Shown: in pieces, positions 5,288 to 7,257 of the stretch
How positions within the stretch are numbered: the stretch's first letter is position 1
Layout: each line of letters starts with the position of its first letter
The notes under the pieces: generated by a model
What the model was told of the DNA's origin: nothing
What the model saw: the letters and a program-made list of their open reading frames with translations, nothing else
The model's database searches: none
Assembly: GCA_038057515.1 (NCBI GenBank)
Contig: JBBUDB010000012.1
Location: forward strand, 1-7,257
Length of the DNA stretch: 7,257 bases
Direction of reading: 5' to 3'
From: DATJQA01 sp038057515
Lineage (GTDB): Bacteria; Patescibacteriota; Minisyncoccia; UBA6257; 2-01-FULL-56-20
Made by a program: the position numbers and the translations under genes

Positions 5288-5335
5288 TTATGTGTTGGAG
5301 CAAAGGTCGAACTAAGGAATCGATTTTTTGTTAGA

Positions 5336-5569
5336 ATGAAGAAAATCATTGCGTTGGTTGCGGTGTTCGCCTTGTCGCTTTCTGTGGCGCCGAGCGCGGC
5401 AAAGGTGGCCGCTGATCTTTGGCCGGAGGCTGCGGTAAAGGTTGCCGCTGATCTTTGGCCAGATGCGGCCGTGAAAGTTGCCGCCGACCTTTGGCCGGAT
5501 GCAAAGGTTGCCGCTGATCTTTGGCCGGAGGCTGCGGTAAAGGTTGCTGGTGATTTGTGGCCGGATTAG
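5336..5569 (+). CDS. Small secreted protein of five DLWP tandem repeats
   Basis: I do not recognise this family. Residues 1-22 are a classic signal peptide: Lys-Lys, a hydrophobic core (IIALVAVFALSLSV), then a small-residue cleavage site (PSAA before Lys23). The predicted mature 55 residues are entirely repeat: KVAADLWPEAAV, KVAADLWPDAAV, KVAADLWPDA, KVAADLWPEAAV, KVAGDLWPD. Each unit has one Trp-Pro and is amphipathic, with no Cys. Expression is supported by a near-consensus promoter and a 12-bp GAGA-loop terminator just downstream. No good Shine-Dalgarno lies at normal distance; AAGGA is about 17 bases from the ATG. Synonymous differences between units suggest selection on the peptide. Export through Sec is inferred. 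A cell-surface, host-contact or self-assembling peptide, or a multi-copy peptide precursor, are possibilities that the sequence alone cannot separate. Confidence 0.85.
   Translation: MKKIIALVAVFALSLSVAPSAAKVAADLWPEAAVKVAADLWPDAAVKVAADLWPDAKVAADLWPEAAVKVAGDLWPD
5402..5566 (+). repeat. 36-bp in-frame tandem repeats in the secreted protein gene
   Basis: Five units begin at 5402, 5438, 5474, 5504 and 5540. The third lacks the last two codons and the fifth is cut short by the stop. Units 1 and 4 differ at one base, while unit 3 differs from them at several synonymous positions, indicating duplications of different ages. Confidence 0.95.
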
Positions 5570-5587
5570 CTTAGTGCTGTGAGCGTG

Positions 5588-5615
5588 ATAAAACCCCGCG
5601 AGAGCGGGGTTTTAT
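5588..5615. terminator. Rho-independent terminator of the secreted repeat gene
   Basis: ATAAAACCCCGC, the loop GAGA, then GCGGGGTTTTAT form a perfect 12-bp stem with a tetraloop and a T-run. It starts 19 bases after the stop codon. The A-run on the left arm allows it to act from the minus side as well. Confidence 0.95.
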
Positions 5616-5641
5616 ATTTCTAATCGTGCGCCCACCAGCCT

Positions 5642-5663
5642 GCCCGCCAGTAGCCCGGCGGGC
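5642..5663. repeat. GC-rich hairpin next to the 80-bp repeat
   Basis: GCCCGCC and GGCGGGC (7 bp) are separated by 8 bases. It lies immediately left of the first 80-bp repeat copy and belongs to the same GC-rich palindrome style. Its role is unknown. Confidence 0.6.
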
Positions 5664-5665
5664 GC

Positions 5666-5745
5666 AGGCGGCGGAGCCGCACCGCTGACGATTTTCCGCC
5701 CGAGGCGGATCTGCCTCCGGCACGACAAGTTTTTCTTTGGCGGCA
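5666..5745 (+). repeat. 80-bp direct repeat, left copy, flanking the methyltransferase gene
   Basis: It is identical to 6659-6738 at 78 of 80 positions, in the same orientation and 993 bp apart. It contains the palindromic core TTTCCGCCCGAGGCGGATC and ends in TTTTTCTTTGGCGGCA. It ends 9 bases before the methyltransferase stop codon. No open reading frame of note lies between 5616 and 5755. Confidence 0.95.
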
Positions 5746-5754
5746 AATTATTTC

Positions 5755-6513
5755 TTAAATTTTATGAGCAACAATAACAATTCTATGACGCTTCAACTCA
5801 ATACCTTCGTGTGCACTCATTTTTCCCACATATTCGGACAAAATTTTCCTATCTTTAGCTGGATCAAAATCTTTAAAAATAGGAACACTTTCAAGCCAAA
5901 GGCTGAAATTATCAATATCCGAATAATATTCGGAGTAAAAGAATTCTTTTTCAAAAACTGGCTTGAGACCAACATCTCCAAGTTGAGCTTTTTTCAACTC
6001 AAGAACGGATTTGTCCCATTCACCAAAGCCCTGGCCCCGGCCAAAAATCTCTTTCAACTCCTGTGCGTCTTTCTCGCCGATACCAATTTCTATAAAATAA
6101 CCATTGCTTTTCAAAAGTCGGCCAATTTCTTGATAAGGAGTTGGGCCACGACGACTATAGATTATATCAAAATATTCATCATTAAAAGATATTTTCGTAG
6201 CATCAACTTTTTGAAAAGAGACATTAGAAATTTTTTGTTCAGCTTGAAGTTTTTTCGCAGCACCAAGCATTTGTTCCGACACATCAATTGCAACAATTTG
6301 CTTAAAATTCGGTGCCACCTTCAGAGTAAATCTTCCATCGGCACAACCAATGTCCAAAGCTATTTTGTCATTTCTAGCACGGTTGAGCAATTGTTCAAGA
6401 AAAATTTTCTCTGGATCTCCATCAAAAAACTTCTCGGTACGCTTTACACCACTTTTATATCCACCAAATTTTGTAGCAACTTTGTTATAAAATTGTTCGT
6501 CTGGGATATCCAT
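5755..6513 (-). CDS. Class I SAM-dependent methyltransferase, substrate unknown
   Basis: This 252-residue protein has the Rossmann-type methyltransferase motifs in order: motif I LDIGCADGRF (about 53-62, glycine loop binding S-adenosylmethionine), the acidic end of strand 2 in VAIDVSEQM (Asp77), VDATKISF (Asp104, adenine-side position), FDIIYSRRGPTPY (about 115-127, motif IV region), and EIGRLLKSNGYFIEIGIG (about 129-146). It is the Methyltransf_11/UbiE-like fold, which methylates anything from small molecules to rRNA; nothing shows which. The ATG at 6513 follows an AT-rich leader without a Shine-Dalgarno. The gene is visibly AT-rich and uses A/T-ending codons, unlike recG or the macro-like gene, and lies between 80-bp direct repeats, both consistent with transfer. 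A longer open frame on the other strand (5737-6681) is a by-product of this composition. Confidence 0.9.
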   Translation of the reverse strand: MDIPDEQFYNKVATKFGGYKSGVKRTEKFFDGDPEKIFLEQLLNRARNDKIALDIGCADGRFTLKVAPNFKQIVAIDVSEQMLGAAKKLQAEQKISNVSFQKVDATKISFNDEYFDIIYSRRGPTPYQEIGRLLKSNGYFIEIGIGEKDAQELKEIFGRGQGFGEWDKSVLELKKAQLGDVGLKPVFEKEFFYSEYYSDIDNFSLWLESVPIFKDFDPAKDRKILSEYVGKMSAHEGIELKRHRIVIVAHKI

Positions 6514-6616
6514 AAAAAATTTTCTTTTCCAAAAATATGGTTCGAGCCGATGTTTTCCTACGGGTTATTTTGCGGTTTTGATTCGTGCTCTATTCTTGAA
6601 TTAGTGCGAACCCATT

Positions 6617-6635
6617 TCGCCGCCTGCGGCGGCGA
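6617..6635. repeat. GC-rich hairpin in the methyltransferase upstream region
   Basis: TCGCCGCC, the loop TGC, then GGCGGCGA (8 bp perfect). It lies between the methyltransferase start and the right 80-bp repeat, in the likely leader or promoter region. It may be another palindromic-element remnant. Confidence 0.7.
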
Positions 6636-6658
6636 GAACACCCCGCGAAAAATCAGAA

Positions 6659-6738
6659 AGGCGGCGGAACCGCACTGCTGACGATTTTCCGCCCGAGGCG
6701 GATCTGCCTCCGGCACGACAAGTTTTTCTTTGGCGGCA
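6659..6738 (+). repeat. 80-bp direct repeat, right copy
   Basis: It is 78/80 identical to 5666-5745 (differences at 6669 and near 6676). It lies about 145 bases upstream of the methyltransferase start and before the terminator of the macro-like gene. Between the repeat and that terminator (6739-6825) there is AT-rich sequence with a small ATTCGC-AAA-GCGAAT hairpin at 6751-6765 and no gene. Confidence 0.95.
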
Positions 6739-6825
6739 TTAAATCCAAGAATTCGCAAAGCGAATACATAAATAATAACGAATTTATAAAAATATGACAA
6801 CGATTTCAAAAATAATAAAAAAGAA

Positions 6826-6856
6826 AGGACCCAAGCGAAACTTCCGCGAGGGTCCT
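6826..6856 (-). terminator. Rho-independent terminator of the macro-like gene
   Basis: Read on the minus strand, AGGACCC pairs with GGGTCCT, and an inner GCG/CGC pairing lies within the 17-base loop. TTTCTTTTTTATTATTTTTG follows immediately as the U-rich tract. It starts about 25 bases after the stop codon at 6881. Confidence 0.85.
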
Positions 6857-6880
6857 CTGATACTGCGAGGCAGCGATGAT

Positions 6881-7257
6881 CTACAGCGTGTAGACCGCGA
6901 CCTTCTTCTTCGAGCGGGCCATCCCGCCGAGGATCGAGAAGGTGTCCGCACCCCCCATCTGACCGACCATGCCCGCGCCCATGAGGACGATGGCGATGAT
7001 CTCGTCTTCGGGAACGTCGATCGAGTCGAGGCACTTCGTGACGGTCTCGGCCGTCTTCTTCCAGCCGTCGCCGCCGAGCGAATGACAGACGATGGCATGA
7101 AAGGTTTTGCCTTTGCCGTTCTTGCTGATGACATCGCCGAGCTTCTTCGCGCCGGTGTTGGCCAGTTCGGGCCAGTAGCGGGACGAAACGGCTCCCGCGA
7201 ATCCGGCGTCGTTGTAGCCCTCGGTGTTCACCGCGAAGGCGATGTGCTTGTTCGGTG
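6881..7257 (-). CDS. Macro-domain-like protein, N-terminus outside window
   Basis: The last 124 residues are visible. The frame is open to the window edge (PNKHIAFAVNTEGYNDAG), so the GTG at 7231 is probably internal. The pattern resembles a macro (ADP-ribose-binding) domain: a strand ending in a small loop with Asn (AVNTEG), an Ala/Gly-rich helix start (AGFAGAVSSRYWPEL), a central strand FHAIVCHSL, a helix GWKKTAETVTKCLDSI, and a strand with a glycine loop IIAIVLMGAGMVGQMGG. Macro domains bind ADP-ribose or remove it from proteins or RNA. The match is by motif order only, so the assignment is tentative. The gene is GC-rich, unlike the adjacent methyltransferase, and has its own terminator. 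Full-length size and operon partners cannot be seen. Confidence 0.6.
   Translation of the reverse strand, partial: PNKHIAFAVNTEGYNDAGFAGAVSSRYWPELANTGAKKLGDVISKNGKGKTFHAIVCHSLGGDGWKKTAETVTKCLDSIDVPEDEIIAIVLMGAGMVGQMGGADTFSILGGMARSKKKVAVYTL

Noticed and set aside
5028..5315. 95-aa plus-strand open frame over the tRNA locus
   Set aside because: It reads antisense through the tRNA and its 5'-half copy, then through the promoter of the next gene. No domain or start context supports it.
5737..6681. 314-aa open frame on the plus strand opposite the methyltransferase
   Set aside because: It is longer than the methyltransferase but rich in Phe, Ile, Lys and Asn with no motif. The minus strand carries clear SAM-binding motifs, so this frame is a composition effect.
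6558..7034. 158-aa minus-strand frame overlapping the macro-like gene and the 80-bp repeat
   Set aside because: It runs across the terminator and the repeat and has an Arg/His-rich start that is an alternative frame of the macro-like gene.

Overview
The window looks like a piece of a Patescibacteria (CPR, Parcubacteria-like) genome. That is an inference from several features together: a RecG with small lineage-type insertions, a solo winged-helix/Cas2-fold protein of the kind common in these genomes, a tRNA without an encoded CCA, mostly weak Shine-Dalgarno sequences, many GC-rich palindromic intergenic elements, and small secreted proteins of unknown function. No rRNA, CRISPR array or recognisable transposase is visible.

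Layout. Bases 3-1235 (+) hold the 3' end of a very glycine-rich, probably surface-exposed protein. A perfect hairpin follows, then a regulatory-looking stretch with tandem 15-bp repeats, and an acidic 95-aa orphan (1498-1785, +) that ends at a strong bidirectional terminator. Next, on the minus strand, is a PaaX/Cas2-like gene (1939-2532). It is bracketed by two related 46-bp palindromes, one downstream and nearly perfect, the other lying over its own promoter. Upstream of it on the same strand is recG (2633-4852). A tRNA-Lys(CTT) locus (4963-5035, -) precedes recG. This locus is peculiar: an intact tRNA sits between a separate 5' half and a separate 3' half of the same tRNA, so one tRNA appears nested inside the anticodon loop of another.

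The right third is accessory in character. A well-formed promoter drives a 77-aa secreted protein made of five tandem KVAADLWP(E/D)AAV repeats (5336-5569, +), closed by a textbook terminator. A visibly AT-rich class I SAM methyltransferase gene (5755-6513, -) follows, flanked by an 80-bp direct repeat (78/80 identical), which suggests a mobilised or duplicated cassette. The last gene (6881 to the window end, -) is a GC-rich partial protein that resembles a macro domain and has its own terminator.

How the parts relate. The recG and tRNA genes are housekeeping. The other genes form no obvious pathway. A family of GC-rich palindromic elements links the regions: related copies occur inside the tRNA locus, inside both 80-bp repeats, and in frame within recG, where one encodes part of an extra loop. 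The most promising leads are the Cas2-like gene with its palindromes, the nested tRNA, the secreted DLWP-repeat protein, and the palindromic-element family that tolerates being coding sequence.
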